In this document: piece after piece, positions 11,273-23,317 of the stretch
How positions within the stretch are numbered: position 1 is the stretch's first letter
Layout of the letters: each line of letters opens with the position of its first letter
Assembly: GCA_030704615.1 (NCBI GenBank)
Contig: CM060732.1
Location: 7,566,001-7,630,000, forward strand
DNA from: Takakia lepidozioides
Taxonomy: Eukaryota > Streptophyta > Takakiopsida > Takakiales > Takakiaceae
Direction of reading: 5' to 3'
Length of the DNA stretch: 64,000 nt
The notes under the pieces: generated by a model
What the model was told of the DNA's origin: nothing
Database searches by the model: none
What the model saw: the letters and a program-made list of their open reading frames with translations, nothing else
Program-made: the position numbers and the translations under genes

Positions 11273-11984
11273 TTATGTTAGTGAGGAAGAAAGAAACCAA
11301 GTCGAAGACTTGGAAGATGAAGGATACACTAGAAGCATTCGTGTATTTTCTGAATCAACTGGGTGTCCGTCAACCACTCCGGGAACCACTTTGCAGTACA
11401 CGTTACTACTGAGAGTCGAAACGAACAATGAAGGCCCACAAGGGCATTTCAGACGGCGGATAGAAGTTGGGTCAATGACCCCGGAGTCGTAGCAATAATC
11501 CCGGTAATTCGATTACGTAAATAATCAAAATTTAAAAAACGGCAATTACAAGTGGTTTTAAGCACTGGATAAACGACTCGAAAACCAAAATCCGTATTCC
11601 TAATAAATTTAATTGGGGTGAATATATAGTCGTTTGTACCACTGCTTTAACAACTAGGCATTCATTGCACACCCTATTCAAAGATGCAATTTCCGTGAGT
11701 GTTGTACATGGCTCATAATGTCGAATATTTAAATATATTTTAACTCTTTGTGCGGCTCATAGACATTAGGGTTTAGTCTCTCGTTGGTCGATGAGTTATT
11801 TTAATCGTCGGATGTAAAAGGATCTAAGGGTTGAAGACTAGAAGACTAGGTATATCCTTCGCCAAAATTCGTCTTGAGTGTTGGGAGAGGGAGCGTTTTA
11901 GAGAGAAAGCGTTGGAGATGAGGCTTTGGGGAGATGTGAGCAAATGATGAGGGAAGGATGAAGACCAAAGCTGGAATTATAATG
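11273..11984. other. No feature seen
   Basis: A/T-rich DNA without a recognisable gene, repeat boundary or RNA gene. Confidence 0.4.
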
Positions 11985-13690
11985 TTGCTCTCAGCACTGC
12001 TATATTTGAACATTTATGTCAAATGTGGGAACATCAAGGATTGTTCATGGAAGGCAATGATCGCAGGATGCACAGCAGGGGCGTGGGATGGAGGCTTAGG
12101 AGCAACTGATGCGGGAAGGGGTGAAGCCCAATTACCACATCACGTTTGTCTGCGTTAATGCATGTGCAAGCCTGGCGGCCAAGAGGTCCATGGTGACATC
12201 GTGAAAGTTGGAATTGTACCAGATGTCGTTCTGAACACCGCCCCGGCGGACATGTATGCCGAATGCGGGAACATTGAAGATGCAAAGGTAGTGTTCGACA
12301 ATGTGGCTCAACGAGATCGCAGGATATGCACAGCAGGGCACGGGAGAGAGGCTTTGGAGACCAGCTATGAGCAAATGATGCGAGAAGGGGTGAAGCCCGA
12401 CCGAGGCATCACGTTTGTGACCACTTGCAATGCGTGTGCAAGCCTGGGAGACCTGGCAAAGGGCAAAGAGATCCATCGTGACATCGTCAAAGCTGGAACT
12501 ATACCAGATGTCATTCTGAACAATACCCTCGTGGACATGTATGCCAAACGTGGGAGCATTGAAGATGCAAAGGGAGTGTTCAACAATATGGCTGAGCGAA
12601 ATGTGGTGTCGTGGAACGTGATGAGCGCAGGACATGCACAACAGGGCGGGGATTGGAGGTTTTGGAGACCAATAGCAAATGATGTGGGAGGAGGTGAAGC
12701 TCGACCATATTACGTTTGTTTGCGTTTGCAATGCATGTGCGAGCCTGCAGGAGAAGGGCAAAGAGGTCCATGGTTGCATCGTCAAAGCTGGAATTGTGGC
12801 AGATGTCATTCTGAACAATACCCTTGTGGACATGTATGCCAAATGTGGGTGTTTTGAGGATGCAAAGCGAGTGTTCGAGAAAGTGGTCCGTGAAATCCCC
12901 CATGGGTCATGACACAAGGTCGAGGACAATGTGGTGAGGGCATCTTCTTCTTCAACCTATTTCAGCCTGTTTTGCCCTCTCATCATACTCGGCCCTAAGA
13001 TGCATATTTATTTCTGTAAGTTAGCTCGTTGGGTGGATCTGTGGTGGTTTGGGGTGACTTTGACAAGTTTGGCAGTAGGAGAGTATCCAAAAACAGATTA
13101 CAGAGATGAGGAAAAGTGTTGGAATGAACACTTTTCCAACCCCAGTCAATGGTGGGACAATGGAGACAACAAGGCACTGCTAATGAAGGCACCTTCTTCA
13201 ACACATTTCAGCCTGTTTTTCCCTGTTATCAGGGTCGGCCCTAACTTTTCATGTTGAATTCTGCAAGTTACCTCGCAAAGCAAAGGTGTGGGATGAGGCT
13301 TTGGAGACTTGTCAGCGAATGATGCGAGAAAGGGTGGAGCCCAGGCCAGTCACATTCGTTTGTGTTTGCAATGCGTGTGCGATCCTGGCAGCCCTGGAAA
13401 ATGAGGAAGAGGTCCATGGTGGCATCATCAAAGCTGGGATTGTATCAGATGTTACCAGTGCCATGGTGGACATGTATGCCAAATGCGGGTGCATGAAGGA
13501 TGCATTAAAGGGGGTGTTGGGCAGTATGGCTGAACGGAATGTGGTGTCGAAGAGCGTGATGGTGGCATGCTATAAGCGCTACAAGGGCAGCGGAGGGAGG
13601 CTTTGAAGAACTCTGAGCACATGTGCAAGCTTGGCGGCCCTGAAAATGGAGAAGAGGTCCACGCGGGCATCGTCAAAGCTGTAGTGATTG
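11985..13690 (+). pseudogene. Pentatricopeptide repeat (PLS-type) pseudogene
   Basis: Plant PLS-type PPR proteins bind organellar RNA. At least four repeat blocks are legible: PDVVLNTAPADMYAECGNIE (about 12,215), PDVILNNTLVDMYAKRGSIE (about 12,505), ADVILNNTLVDMYAKCGCFE (about 12,800) and VDMYAKCGCMKDA (about 13,465). Between them lie KPDRGITFVTTCNACASLGD and ERNVVSWNVM. The blocks sit in three different reading frames with stops between them, and a dispersed repeat interrupts the array at about 12,935-13,275. No complete frame exists, so this is a relic. Confidence 0.85.
12939..13275. repeat. Dispersed repeat, two tandem units inside the PPR relic
   Basis: Two units beginning GGCA(T/C)CTTCTTC and containing TTTCAGCCTGTTTT(T/G)CCCT lie at about 12,939 and 13,185. 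A third is at about 15,484. A companion block (GATGAGGAAAAGTGTTGGAA ... CCCCAGTCAATGG) at 13,105 recurs at 15,661. This looks like a noncoding transposable element; termini are unknown. Confidence 0.6.
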
Positions 13691-13892
13691 TATCAGATGT
13701 CTTGAATTTTCTGTCTTTGTTGTTTCATTTTCTCATTGAGTACCAATTCTGAAGTTCCACTGGCCCATTTACTGGTTTTTTTCACATGCTTGTGGAGGGC
13801 TATGTCTGGTCTATTTCCTTCCATGTTTTGAGGAGTCCCTTATCATCCCATAAGCTCTATCAATAATGTTTTTGGGCTGCTTGTGGAGGGTT

Positions 13893-14786
13893 GGTAATGG
13901 AGCACCTTTGCATGAGTGGGGCATACTGGGGGCTCACTACAATGGACACCATGGGCTGCCTTGGAGACATGGACGCCAATGAAATTGTGGCCTGGCTTCT
14001 AAAATGCCAAGATGAGTCAGGTTAACTCTCTCTACCTCGCTGAGATGTTTTCCCCCCCAATTCGCCTTTCTTTCATGTGTATCTGCACCAGCCATGAGCC
14101 TCATACTGTGGTGCTTTAGATCACAGGCAGTGTAGCGCATCCTCACTGTGGTTACAATTACTCTTTGCACAATGCCTGTCCAGGGAATGGTATTGTAGGA
14201 TTGGCACAAGGGCTTGGGTTGAGGTACAAGGTTCAGTGGTTAGCCACAAATTTGGTTAATAATGAAGAGTGATTGATTTATGGATCACAGCAGTCATGAT
14301 GGGATCATTTGAGAAGTTGAAACTCAATGGGCAGGAATTACAACTGCAGCGATTCACTGAGTGGATTTATCCAGGCTATATCTTGGTTAAATTGCATCAG
14401 CACCAAGGTGGACACTATAGTGCTCTGTAGAGTAACAAGGATGACACATTAGTTGATGCGGACAGAATTGCTTCATTTATCTTCCCATTTTGACTCTGGA
14501 TATGGTGCATCTGTAGGGTTGGGCACGATGAGTTTTCCATATTTGGCCCAAAATAGGAAATGAGATCTGGGATATCCTCTTTTAACAACAAAGAACTAAG
14601 AGATATGGAGAGGAAGGGGCCAGGGCACGCATGATTCCAGACCAGGTTCAAAACTTGTCATCAAGATTTGTACAAATCTCGTAATTCTGACGTCCTTGAT
14701 TCAGATGGGCACAGATACTGGCGGTTTGCAAAAGGAAGATGGATCTTTCACAGGCGATGAGTGGGGAGAGATTGACACCCGGTATG
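13893..14786 (+). pseudogene. Rab geranylgeranyltransferase beta subunit relic
   Basis: RabGGTase beta adds geranylgeranyl groups to Rab GTPases. One exon-like segment (about 13,893-14,023) reads MSGAYWGLTTMDTMGCLGDM and DANEIVAWLLKCQDESG, followed by a GTTAAC donor. A second (about 14,709-14,785) reads GLQKEDGSFTGDEWGEIDTR followed by GTATGCC. Both are hallmark stretches of the family. Between them only a weak SHEPHT echo of the GHDPH motif is visible. The zinc-binding C-terminal exons were not found in the following 1 kb. It is either a truncated pseudogene or part of a gene that I could not complete. Confidence 0.75.
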
Positions 14787-14789
14787 CCC

Positions 14790-15903
14790 TCCCTTCAGCC
14801 TCAGGTGCTTCCACTGCTCTTTACTTATTTCTAGCTAAAATATGTTCCATTCCAGTTTGGTACCTAGAAAAGATGGATATTTTTCAACTAGCTTGGGTTG
14901 AACTTTTTAAAACTTGGTTCACTGCATGTGATTGCTGAACCAGGAACATAGACTAGTCCGAGACACTGGGAGGGAGATCCTACTGTTATTGTTCAGTTTC
15001 TTTCATATGATTTGGTTGCTTGGGCCTATCCTGTAGAGAAACAGACTCAGGGCCTCAAATTACAAGGAATCCCCTACCTTCCACCATTAAAGGTTACTTT
15101 GGTTCAACTGAGGTGTGGAATGCAGTACATACTGGCATGAGCACCCAGCTGATACATGGAAATCAAAACATGTACTAGTGCCCAGGTTGAATAGGCTAAG
15201 AGTCCTCAGTTCATAGGAACTAGTGTGATAAGTATGGTTGGGGTGCTTGCTGGAAGAATTATAGGTTGTCATTGCAGCAAGGCAAGGATGTATGCATGAT
15301 TTGTACAGAGGCATGGATAGCTGAAGGAGCAGGGATAGAGTGTGGGTGCAGATTCACCCAAGAGGGCCAGACTTCAAGCTCCAGATTAACTATGATTCAC
15401 TGTGGATCAATAGCTACAAGAAACCTGCATGGGTAGATGGTCAACTGGCAGCAGCGGCACAATTGATAAAATCAGACACTGCTAATGAAGGCATCTTCTT
15501 CAGCACATTTCACCCTGTTTTTCCCTCTTATCAAAATCGGGCCTACATTTCCATGTTGATATCTGCAAGTTAGCTGGTTGAGTGAATCTCGTTTGGAGCG
15601 ACTTTGACATGATATTACTGCTAATGTGACAACAGGAAAGTATCAAAAAACAAGTAAACAGAGATGAGGAGAAGCTGTCGAATGAATACTTTTCTGACCC
15701 CAGTCAGTGATGGGACAACCGAGGCAAAAAGGTGAATGCATGTTACATTTCAGAGAGTAGCAGACGCAATTCAGCTTAGGAACTAGCGTGATAAGCTGAG
15801 TTGGGTGTTTCCTAGAACAAATCTAGTCTGTCATTGTCAGCTACTAGCAGCAAGGCAAGGATGAATGCATGATTTGTGCAGAGGCATGGATAGCTGAAGG
15901 AGC
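14790..15903. repeat. Repeat-filled spacer with a direct duplication
   Basis: A block ending GAGGCATGGATAGCTGAAGG occurs at about 15,190-15,331 and again at about 15,765-15,903. The third copy of the dispersed repeat lies between them at 15,484-15,760. LINE copy B ends exactly after the second block. No gene was recognised. Confidence 0.6.
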
Positions 15904-16079
15904 AGATTGTACTCATAAGGTGTTGTTTGCCGTAGCCTTGTGGCCATTGACCCCGCGCCCAGTTTGAGCGGGAACAAAAGGGACAGAACCTACCTCTGTC
16001 AGGGGCTGACGTTGGTAGTAAGACTTACCTTCATATATAGAATTAATCCGGGTTTTCCAGATATCCTCTAGAAATCCCT

Positions 16080-19000
16080 TCACACAAGCATCAATCTGCT
16101 GTGTGTGATTTGCCCAAAACTAGGCCTCAGGAGGGCCTGGGCTTTTGGCTCAGCCTCGAGACTTTCAAAGTTGGTAAACAGGGGTACAGGCACAATTCCC
16201 TTGATAGATTTGAAGAGAGCGTCTCTTTGGTGAGAGAGCCCCGGACAGTGTATCAGAAAATGAATACTGTCTTCAGATTGCCCACACAACGGGCAATTGC
16301 ACTCTCCCTTTCCTCTCTGCTTCTGTTTGCTGTTCAAAGGTAGGCTTCCTGCCCTGAGTTTAAATTTCAGTCTAGTGCCGAGAGTGGGTAGACCCTTGAG
16401 GTCATCCAAGATGTCCTCCCCCATGTCACTGACTGGAAACAAGTTCAGGGAAGTTTTCTGCCTAACTTCATTTTCATCAGACAATCTCATGGCAACAGAC
16501 ATGGCTTTGGACACTACAGCCTCTAAGTCAGATTTATCCAGCAGGGTCAAGACGTGCGGATCCAGGTCCAGGTCCTTGAGAATCTCTTCTACTCTCTTCT
16601 GCCAGGACTTAGCCTGTTTGACAGGGCGGTCCTGTTTCCAAGATATAGAGTCGATTAACTTAGGATATCTGGTGTTGGGCATATGTTGCAGCTGACCCCA
16701 CCATCTGACCTTGAATTCATCTCGTTGGGAGCTTAAGGTCGGAATGCCAAACTCACCCCGAACAGCCACATTGGCTGTTTTGGAGCATGCTGACATACAC
16801 TCCTTAAGCACCCCCACTTGAATGGATTCTAGATACTTAGCCTGGTTGGAGTTATCAACCCATATTGCAGATCCGTACTCCAAGGCAGGTCTAATAACGC
16901 GACAAAGCATGGTTTTCTTAACCTCAGAATTGACCCCTCTGCAATGGAAAAATTTAGTGAGCCCCAGAGCTTGCCCTTGCCAGTTTGAACAACTTTCCGG
17001 ATATGTGCATCCCAATTACAATTGGAGGAAAACTCAACGCCCAGGTAAGTGTAGGAAGGGAGGACCGGGATCTCTTGGCTACCCCACTGCCACTTAAGAT
17101 CACTTCCTCCCTCTCCTCTGTCGTTGAATGCTACCACTGCACATTTGCTGACATTAGCCTCTAGCCCCCAAAGATCAAAGTATCTCTTCACGCAATCAAT
17201 CAACTCCTGGAGATTGGTTGGAGTCTCCCCTATGCCTGCGAAGTCATCCGCAAACATAAGGGTTGGTATGGCGGTATCACCCACCCTTAACCCAAATCTC
17301 TCACTTTCCACATCCTCGAGGAGTTGATTGATGAAAGCATTGAAGAGCAGAGGGGAGAGAGTACATCCTTGAGCTACACCTTGGTCTATGTCCAAGAAGT
17401 TGGACTTCTGTCCGTTAACAGTGACACAGCTTTTGGTGTGAGCATACAAGTTGTGGACAACTCTCCACATCTTTCCCTTGATCCCACACGACCAGAGGCG
17501 GAACCATAGGCCATCTCTCCACACTGTGTCATAAGCCTTTTTGATGTCCAGGAAAAAAACATAAGTGGGTTTCCCTTCTTTTTTCCTTCTGGCTTAGAGT
17601 GAAGATATGATCCACACAGCCCCTGTTTCGCCGAAAGCCAGCTTGGCCTTCGTGGAAACAACCTCTAGACTCCAGATCAACCAGACGGGTACTTATAACT
17701 CTGCAGAATGTCTTGCCAACAGCATTGAGGAGCGTGATGCCACGGTAGTTCCCCGGTTCTTCTCTGTCACCCTTCTTGTATAGATTGACAATGACCCCCT
17801 GTCGCCAGCGCAAGGGGATCATTTCAGTCTTCCAGATAAGGTTAAAGAGGAGAACTAGGGCCTCTATCATGGGATCGCCACCGTGCTTGATAAGCTCGTT
17901 GACAATACCATCAGGTCCACCAGCTTTATATCCATTTAAATGTTCAATTGCTTCCACAATCTCAGAAGAACTAATGGGAGCGTTATAAGCCATTGAAATA
18001 TACTCCAGTTCATCAGGGTTGTTTTGAATCATAGGAACAGTTTTTCCAACTGTGTCCCTCCATACAGCAGAAGACCCCTCACTGTTAGACCTAGAAGTTC
18101 TGCCAAGGATACTGTAGTGAGTTTCAAAGGTTTTGACAAAGTCAACCGATGAAGTCACCACTGCACCTTTAGTAGTCTTCAGCGCTTGTACTTGTTGACT
18201 GTTTTTCGGCTTGTACAAACGTTGAAGGGCCAACCAGAATTTCTTGTCATTACCACCATGGTGGTTTGAGTTTATTTCACTGTATAACTTGTCCCAGTAT
18301 AATTTCTTCTGAGACCTAACAAGCTGATTGATATCTTTATGGAGCTGGTAGTACCTCGCCCACAATTCTCTGTTGGTTTTCAAATTGCAGCACTCTTTAT
18401 AGAGGGCTCGTCTCTCAGCTATCTGGAGTTTAATCTCATTTGTCGACCAATTAACAGCTCTACCGCAGACAATTAGTTTCCTCCCAATGATCTTGTCAGC
18501 CACGGAGGAAATGAAACTCTCCCAAGAGTCCACTGCTCTTTCGACTTCATTTCTTGCGTTGTCAGAGCGAGATTGAAGTTCTTGGAGCGATTGGACAAAA
18601 TGAGGGAGAGCCTCTTGCAAGGCCTGGACGTACTCAGCCTTGACCTCCTCATTATGGAATTTTTCTATGCGCCACTTCCGAATCGAACGTTTCACAGATC
18701 TCTTGGTGTTGGGAAAACACCTTTTGATCTCTGTCCAAACCAAGAAGTGGTCAGAGGTACCAATATGAGTTATGTCGATCAACACATTGGCACACTGGGG
18801 GAACAAATTTTTGTCCATTATGATATAGTCCACAATGGAACGTTCCCCAGTTTGGGATTTCTCACGAGTCCACTGCACTTGGTCACCTCTTGTCTTGTTA
18901 TTCAAGGTCAAAAGCTGAAGCTCTTCCAGACAGTTAATTAACCGTCTGCCATTAGAATTCAGCTCGTCCTCACCAAAAGGCCCAATGATATCGTCCTGAT

Positions 19001-19361
19001 GGAGCCCTTTCCCCACCCGCGCATAGTCTCCCAATAGCACCACCTGATTTTTGGCAAGGAACGAAGCACAGTCCAGCTTTACATCTTCGAAGGCTTTGTC
19101 TGCGTCAGCACTAAGGGTCCCCTGTGTGGGCATGTAAACACAACCCACAAAGAGGTCCTTCGTACTCATGCCGCCCTTCAGATTCAGTTTTAGCCAGATA
19201 CTATGCTCGTACCTCAAACACTTGTTGATAATTTCACAATTGTCAAATGAGAAATCACGGACAAAGAATCCAACCCCTTTTTGACTGCGTTTGGCAGAGG
19301 CTGCCTTGAGAGTACACATCTCCCATTTACATCTCCCATTTATAACCATTGACATCTCCAA
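16080..19361 (-). pseudogene. LINE ORF2: AP endonuclease plus reverse transcriptase, frameshifted
   Basis: The first frame (19,361-17,529) contains an endonuclease region with VGCVYMPTQG, VVLLGDYARVG and IGTSDHFLVW. It runs into the RT fingers with YKKGDREEPGNYRGITLLNA. After a shift in an A-rich run near 17,590, the next frame gives KPTYVFFLDIKKAYDTVW, VAQGCTLSPLLFNAF and the palm motif LMFADDFAG (FADD). After another shift near 16,960 the third frame reads RVIRPALEYGSAIWVDN. It ends in a cysteine-histidine motif, CNCPLCGQSEDSIHFLIHCPG. The usual N-terminal endonuclease motif (a conserved Asn and Glu) is not visible, and the GDxN motif lacks its Asn. The core therefore looks decayed beyond the frameshifts. 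Confidence 0.92.
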
Positions 19362-20133
19362 CCAGTTTATCTGACGTTTCCATGTTTCTTGCCAGCTGCA
19401 AGCCAGCCCTTTGCATGGGAAATGTTTGTCGTCTAGGTAGCTTGTGATTGCTCCTGGACGGCCAACCGTTCTGCAAAGGGGGGACAGTTACCCCATGTAT
19501 AGATTTTGCTCGTCTTGTGTAAACTTTGAGAACTGGTAAACCATTCAAGGTACCAAATCCTTCAGTTACACGACGCACAGGCTCCGCACACATAGGGACA
19601 GATTGTCCGTCAAACTGCTTGGGGACAATTACCCCGTGTATAGATTTTGCTCGTCTTGTGTAGACTTTGAGGATTGCTAAACCATTTAGAGTACCAAATC
19701 CTTCAGTTACACGACGTTCAGGCTCTGCACACTTAGGTATAGATTGTCCATCTGACAGCTTGGGGACAATTACCCCGTGTATAGAATTTGTTCGTCTTGT
19801 GCAAACCTTGAGGATTGGTAAACCATTCAGAGTACCAAATCCTTCAGATTGAGGACGTTCAGGTTCCGTACACTTAGGGGCATCTTGTCTTTCTGGCTGT
19901 TTGGATTCAACCTCATCCAGAGCATCAAACCGATTAGAAACTCTCAAGTTGAAGTCCTTGCCCTTGGTTGTCTTCCTAGAGCGCCCCACTGAATCACCAA
20001 TGTCTAAGACCGCTCTCCAGCCAGTCAAGGGACGAACTTCTTTGAGATTGAATTGATGTGGGACTCTATTGAAGCACTTTTGGTCATTGCAACCTTCAAC
20101 GCGCCCTGTTATCAAGTCTCGAGATGGTACCAT
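19327..20133 (-). CDS. LINE ORF1-like protein with three 47-aa repeats
   Basis: A 268-aa open frame upstream of the endonuclease. Three tandem units of 47 residues (141 bp; equivalent bases at 19,501, 19,642 and 19,783) share EGFGTLNGL(P/A)(I/V)LKV, then TRR, SIHGV(I/V/T)VP and DGQS. The rest is basic with no recognised domain. A 12-bp duplication (AATGGGAGATGT) near 19,335 sits where this frame stops and the ORF2 frame starts. It may be an RNA-binding ORF1 analogue, but that is only position-based. Confidence 0.6.
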   Translation of the reverse strand: MVPSRDLITGRVEGCNDQKCFNRVPHQFNLKEVRPLTGWRAVLDIGDSVGRSRKTTKGKDFNLRVSNRFDALDEVESKQPERQDAPKCTEPERPQSEGFGTLNGLPILKVCTRRTNSIHGVIVPKLSDGQSIPKCAEPERRVTEGFGTLNGLAILKVYTRRAKSIHGVIVPKQFDGQSVPMCAEPVRRVTEGFGTLNGLPVLKVYTRRAKSIHGVTVPPLQNGWPSRSNHKLPRRQTFPMQRAGLQLARNMETSDKLVGDVNGYKWEM

Positions 20134-20199
20134 TAGCCATGAAATCCAAGCCTAAGCTAGAGCATGTAGTTTTAAAGACACTACAGGAAAAGGGGGGCC

Positions 20200-20760
20200 T
20201 TTGCATCGCCCGCGCCACGCCGCAGCGTCGGGAAAATGCCATTTTTGGGCACGCGGGAGGCGCAAAATTTGCGACGCCCGGCCGTCGCCTTACAATCGCA
20301 AGGGCGCCGTCAAAATGACGTCGCAAAAATGTGACGTATGGGGGTCGCGAGCCCCCGCCCCAACTCCCGCGACTGCCAGACGTCGGTTTTTCAGGCTGTG
20401 CGCGCCGATGGCAGGAGCCTCTTCGAGCAACGTCTCGCCGTCGCTGCCCTCCAGCCGACGGCGTTGGTGGGGGCGCCGGCGCGGTGTCGCATCCCTTTTT
20501 TTTTTTTAACCTGCCCGAGAGTTAGCCGAGTGGTACGCCAAGCGACGCCTGTGCGTCGCTGCCAGCGACTATTGGGCGTGGCACAAAACAGCGGGAGTCG
20601 GTCTCTGCCACGCCCGGGCGTGGGTTGTTGCGACGTTCCGGCGTCGCTTTGTTTTTAAATTTAATAAAAAAAAAACGTGGCGCAGGCAGGGTGGCGGTTT
20701 CCACGACGCCAGGGCGTCGCGGATTGCGACCCCCGGACTAAAAAACACGTCGCCATTGGC
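20200..20760. repeat. CACTA subterminal repeats (copy 1)
   Basis: Many short GC-rich inverted motifs of the form GCGACGCCCGGCCGTCGC, CGACGCC(A/C)GGGCGTCGC and GGGGGTCGCGA, separated by short spacers. Similar clusters lie at 28,590-28,850 and 43,265-43,930. In CACTA elements such subterminal arrays are the binding sites of the element's own DNA-binding protein. Confidence 0.75.
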
Positions 20761-21060
20761 AACATGATGCAGTCGCGAGGGCAGCCTGGTGGGGGGGGGG
20801 GATTGGGGGTTCATTTTGGGGGTGAATTGGGGGTGGTTTTTTGTTTTTTTTCCTTGTTTTGTATTTGGGGATGGGAGAACTTACAGTTCCATTTCTCTAA
20901 GTTAACAGGTACACAATTGAGCAAGCATGAATCAAGGGTGAGGACAGTGCGACACATGAATAAGATGGAAGATGGAAAGATAAAAATATATTTACAAGAA
21001 ATGAGCTGAAAAGCTCACAAGGGTTCAGTAGACTGACCCTGGGATCTACATGGACTAGGA

Positions 21061-23317
21061 CTAATCATCCTCATCCTCATTCTCAGTAGAAGACTCAGAG
21101 CTATCCGATGAGCCTGATGACTCCGCACCCTTTGCCAGAGCACGTAAATGAGGCGGCATTCCCCTAAGTCCCACAAAGCTTGAATCCAATCCCTCGGCAT
21201 GACCCTCGACCTAGTGCCCTGTAGTGCACTCATCCCCTCTGTGTTGGCCATGTTCTTCATGATGTATTGCCAACCATGCTCCTTAGCGTAGTTGTCTCTA
21301 CCGGAAATGGCTTCCTCTCAAATGCACGTTGTTACATATGCCACAAATTAAAGTCAATTCTTCGTGATGATGGAGCCAGAAAAAAGACATAACAAAAATC
21401 CATAAGGAAGTACGACTCACAAATTGCAAGATAAAACCCTTAGATCCGTCGGCGCCCCACTTGTGTGTGGATTCGTGCTTGTCAAGGCGGACTGTTGTTG
21501 CTTCGCGTACCCGGTCAAATTTGGCCTTGTTTGCGGCATCAGTCTCTCCCGCAATGAGTGCATCTCACGATACCTATGCACCACTCTCCCCCCCCCCCCC
21601 CCCCCCCCCTCCCAACAATTAGTGAATTACACACAGACATTGCATCGAATCCACCTCATTAATGCACATACGACAAATGGAAGGTGACATGATTTAGGAT
21701 TTGTCAATCTGTGTAATTCCATAAGGTGGTTTGGGTATGGCCCCCTTTTCCATTGCCCTCCGAATGATCTGTCTGGCACGGTACCTCCCGTCCTTCAAGT
21801 TTCGCCCCACCATCTCTATCATCCTTATGTCACTCCAATTGCCCGGAAACCGACGGTCTAACTCACGGGCATACGTCCGCTTCGCGCCAAAGTGCTGATC
21901 AGCCCACTCGATTTGCAAAAGGAACCACCTCAATGCGAGTTCGAAGGCTGGCTTCTTCATAGCCTCCTAGAACGCACCGCAGGGGTCACCATGGCGATTC
22001 ACCTCCACCGGTGGCACCACGATCTTTGCCAACTCCACGTCTTGTATCGCCAAGGCCATGTTCTTCTTCTCACCCTCTCCCTTCTTTGTAGCCTCCTTCC
22101 CCTACTCCTTTGTTACCCTACTGCCCCCCCCATGCACACTCACCCCTTCCTCTCCATGGGACTTCTTCTTCTTCTTCTTCTTCTTTTCCTTCCCCTTCTC
22201 CACGACCATCTCCTTCCCCTTCCCGGCTACTTCCTCTCTCTCATTCTCCTCTCTCTTCTCTCTCTCTCTCCTCGGCAGCCCCTTCATTGATGGTAAAAGG
22301 GATCTCAGGAGGTCGAGGCCTCTTCTTCTTACCTTTGGTGTTCAGGTCCTTCATGAACACCACATGCTCTCCCTCATTGGCAACCCCACTGGACTGCACC
22401 AATGAGGCCAGCCATGTTGCTGCCTCCTGAAGACAAATAATCCCTCCAAATTCAAAAAAAGAAACAAACAACAAAGAAAATCATGCATGCAAAGGAAAGG
22501 ATAAATCATGGAACAAAGTGCGACAGTTGTACCTTTGCAAGCTTGTCTGACTCGCCCCTGGTGTCACCCGATGTGGATGGAGTCCCAGTTTCCGGATGTT
22601 TCCGCTCTATCCCCTCCCGGGGTGCCACTGGAAGTAGATTCCAGATGTGGAGCATAGCCGGCGGCGGCGCCCCGTAGTCCAGGCCCTTCTTTGCTGACCG
22701 CTTAGGCTTAGGGGGCAGTATCGCTGATCGGCTAGGCTGCTCCGAACCGGCCCATACCTCCTCCTCTCCCCTCCCCCCAAATGCGTATCAGGATAGAATC
22801 CCTCACCCGGCTTGACTTCTTCGAGGCGCTTCGCTATCTTGGCCACTTCATTGGCCCTTCTCGTCTCCTCCTCCCTCATCGACAACAATGGGCTGGCAAT
22901 GGAGGCTTTCAAAGGCCCTTGACCCTGACGTTGGGCCTTGGCAAGTGCAGCCTTTGCTGCGGAGGAAGGGGTCGTTATGGGGGTGACATCCAAAAAGTGC
23001 CCATACCGGGCCCCCGAACGGGTGATGTGCTTGCCAAGATACATTTCACCCGTCTTGGTGGTCGGGGGTGTGCTCAACTAAGCATCCGGCTCAACAACAA
23101 CCTCCCGAATATGAGAGCTGGCTGAGCCGGCCCCTGGCGCATCCAAGATGTGGACAAGAGGGGGGGTACTGGCCTCGGGGGGCAGACGAGCCCTCCGGCT
23201 GCGGCTGTCGACGGGGCTGGTTAGCCGTGAGACGCCCTGGCGCGTCACACGTGCCGGCAGAGCAAACGAATTTTCCGCCCCTTTCTTTGGGGTAGGGGAC
23301 TTCTTCTCTTTCCCCAT
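21061..23317 (-). pseudogene. CACTA-associated protein gene, copy 1
   Basis: The gene starts MGKEKKSPTPKKGAENSFAL (ATG at 23,315-23,317). It continues through LDVTPITTPSSAAKAALAKA, ANEVAKIAKRLEEVKPGEGF and IWNLLPVAP, then an intron and EAATWLASLVQSSGVANEGE. A lysine/glutamate-rich stretch follows, then FELALRWFLLQIEWADQHFG, RFPGNWSDIRMIEMVGRNLK, and an acidic tail ending EDEDD and TAG at 21,061-21,063. An in-frame TAG at 23,078-23,080 interrupts it. The second copy (44,253-57,420) has CAG at that codon. No transposase_21 domain was seen. By position and composition it may be the TnpA-like accessory DNA-binding protein; function is unproven. Confidence 0.55.
21584..21612. repeat. Poly-C tract
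   Basis: A nearly pure run of C broken by one T, inside an intron or spacer of the CACTA copy. A similar tract occurs at 44,397-44,413 in copy 2, so it is an element feature that varies in length. Confidence 0.8.

Larger units (their letters stand above)
15904..20178 (-). mobile_element. LINE retrotransposon, near full length (copy B)
   Basis: A non-LTR element on the minus strand with an ORF1-like region (20,133-19,327), endonuclease and reverse transcriptase (19,361-16,080) and a noncoding 3' tail. The 3' terminus (AGATTGTACTCATAAG, plus strand) is shared with copies A and C, which defines the end. There is no poly-A tail. The 5' side abuts the CACTA terminus at 20,179. At least three frameshifts (near 17,590, 16,960 and 16,130) make this copy inactive. 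Confidence 0.92.

Noticed and set aside
20179-20830. CpG island or promoter reading of the GC-rich block
   Set aside because: The repeated inverted GCGACGCC/GGCGTCGC units and the CACTACAGG start explain it as CACTA subterminal DNA.
22058-22430. Phe/Ser/Leu-rich plus-strand frames
   Set aside because: They are the antisense of the lysine/glutamate-rich stretch of the minus-strand CACTA gene; the same happens at 56,000-56,530.
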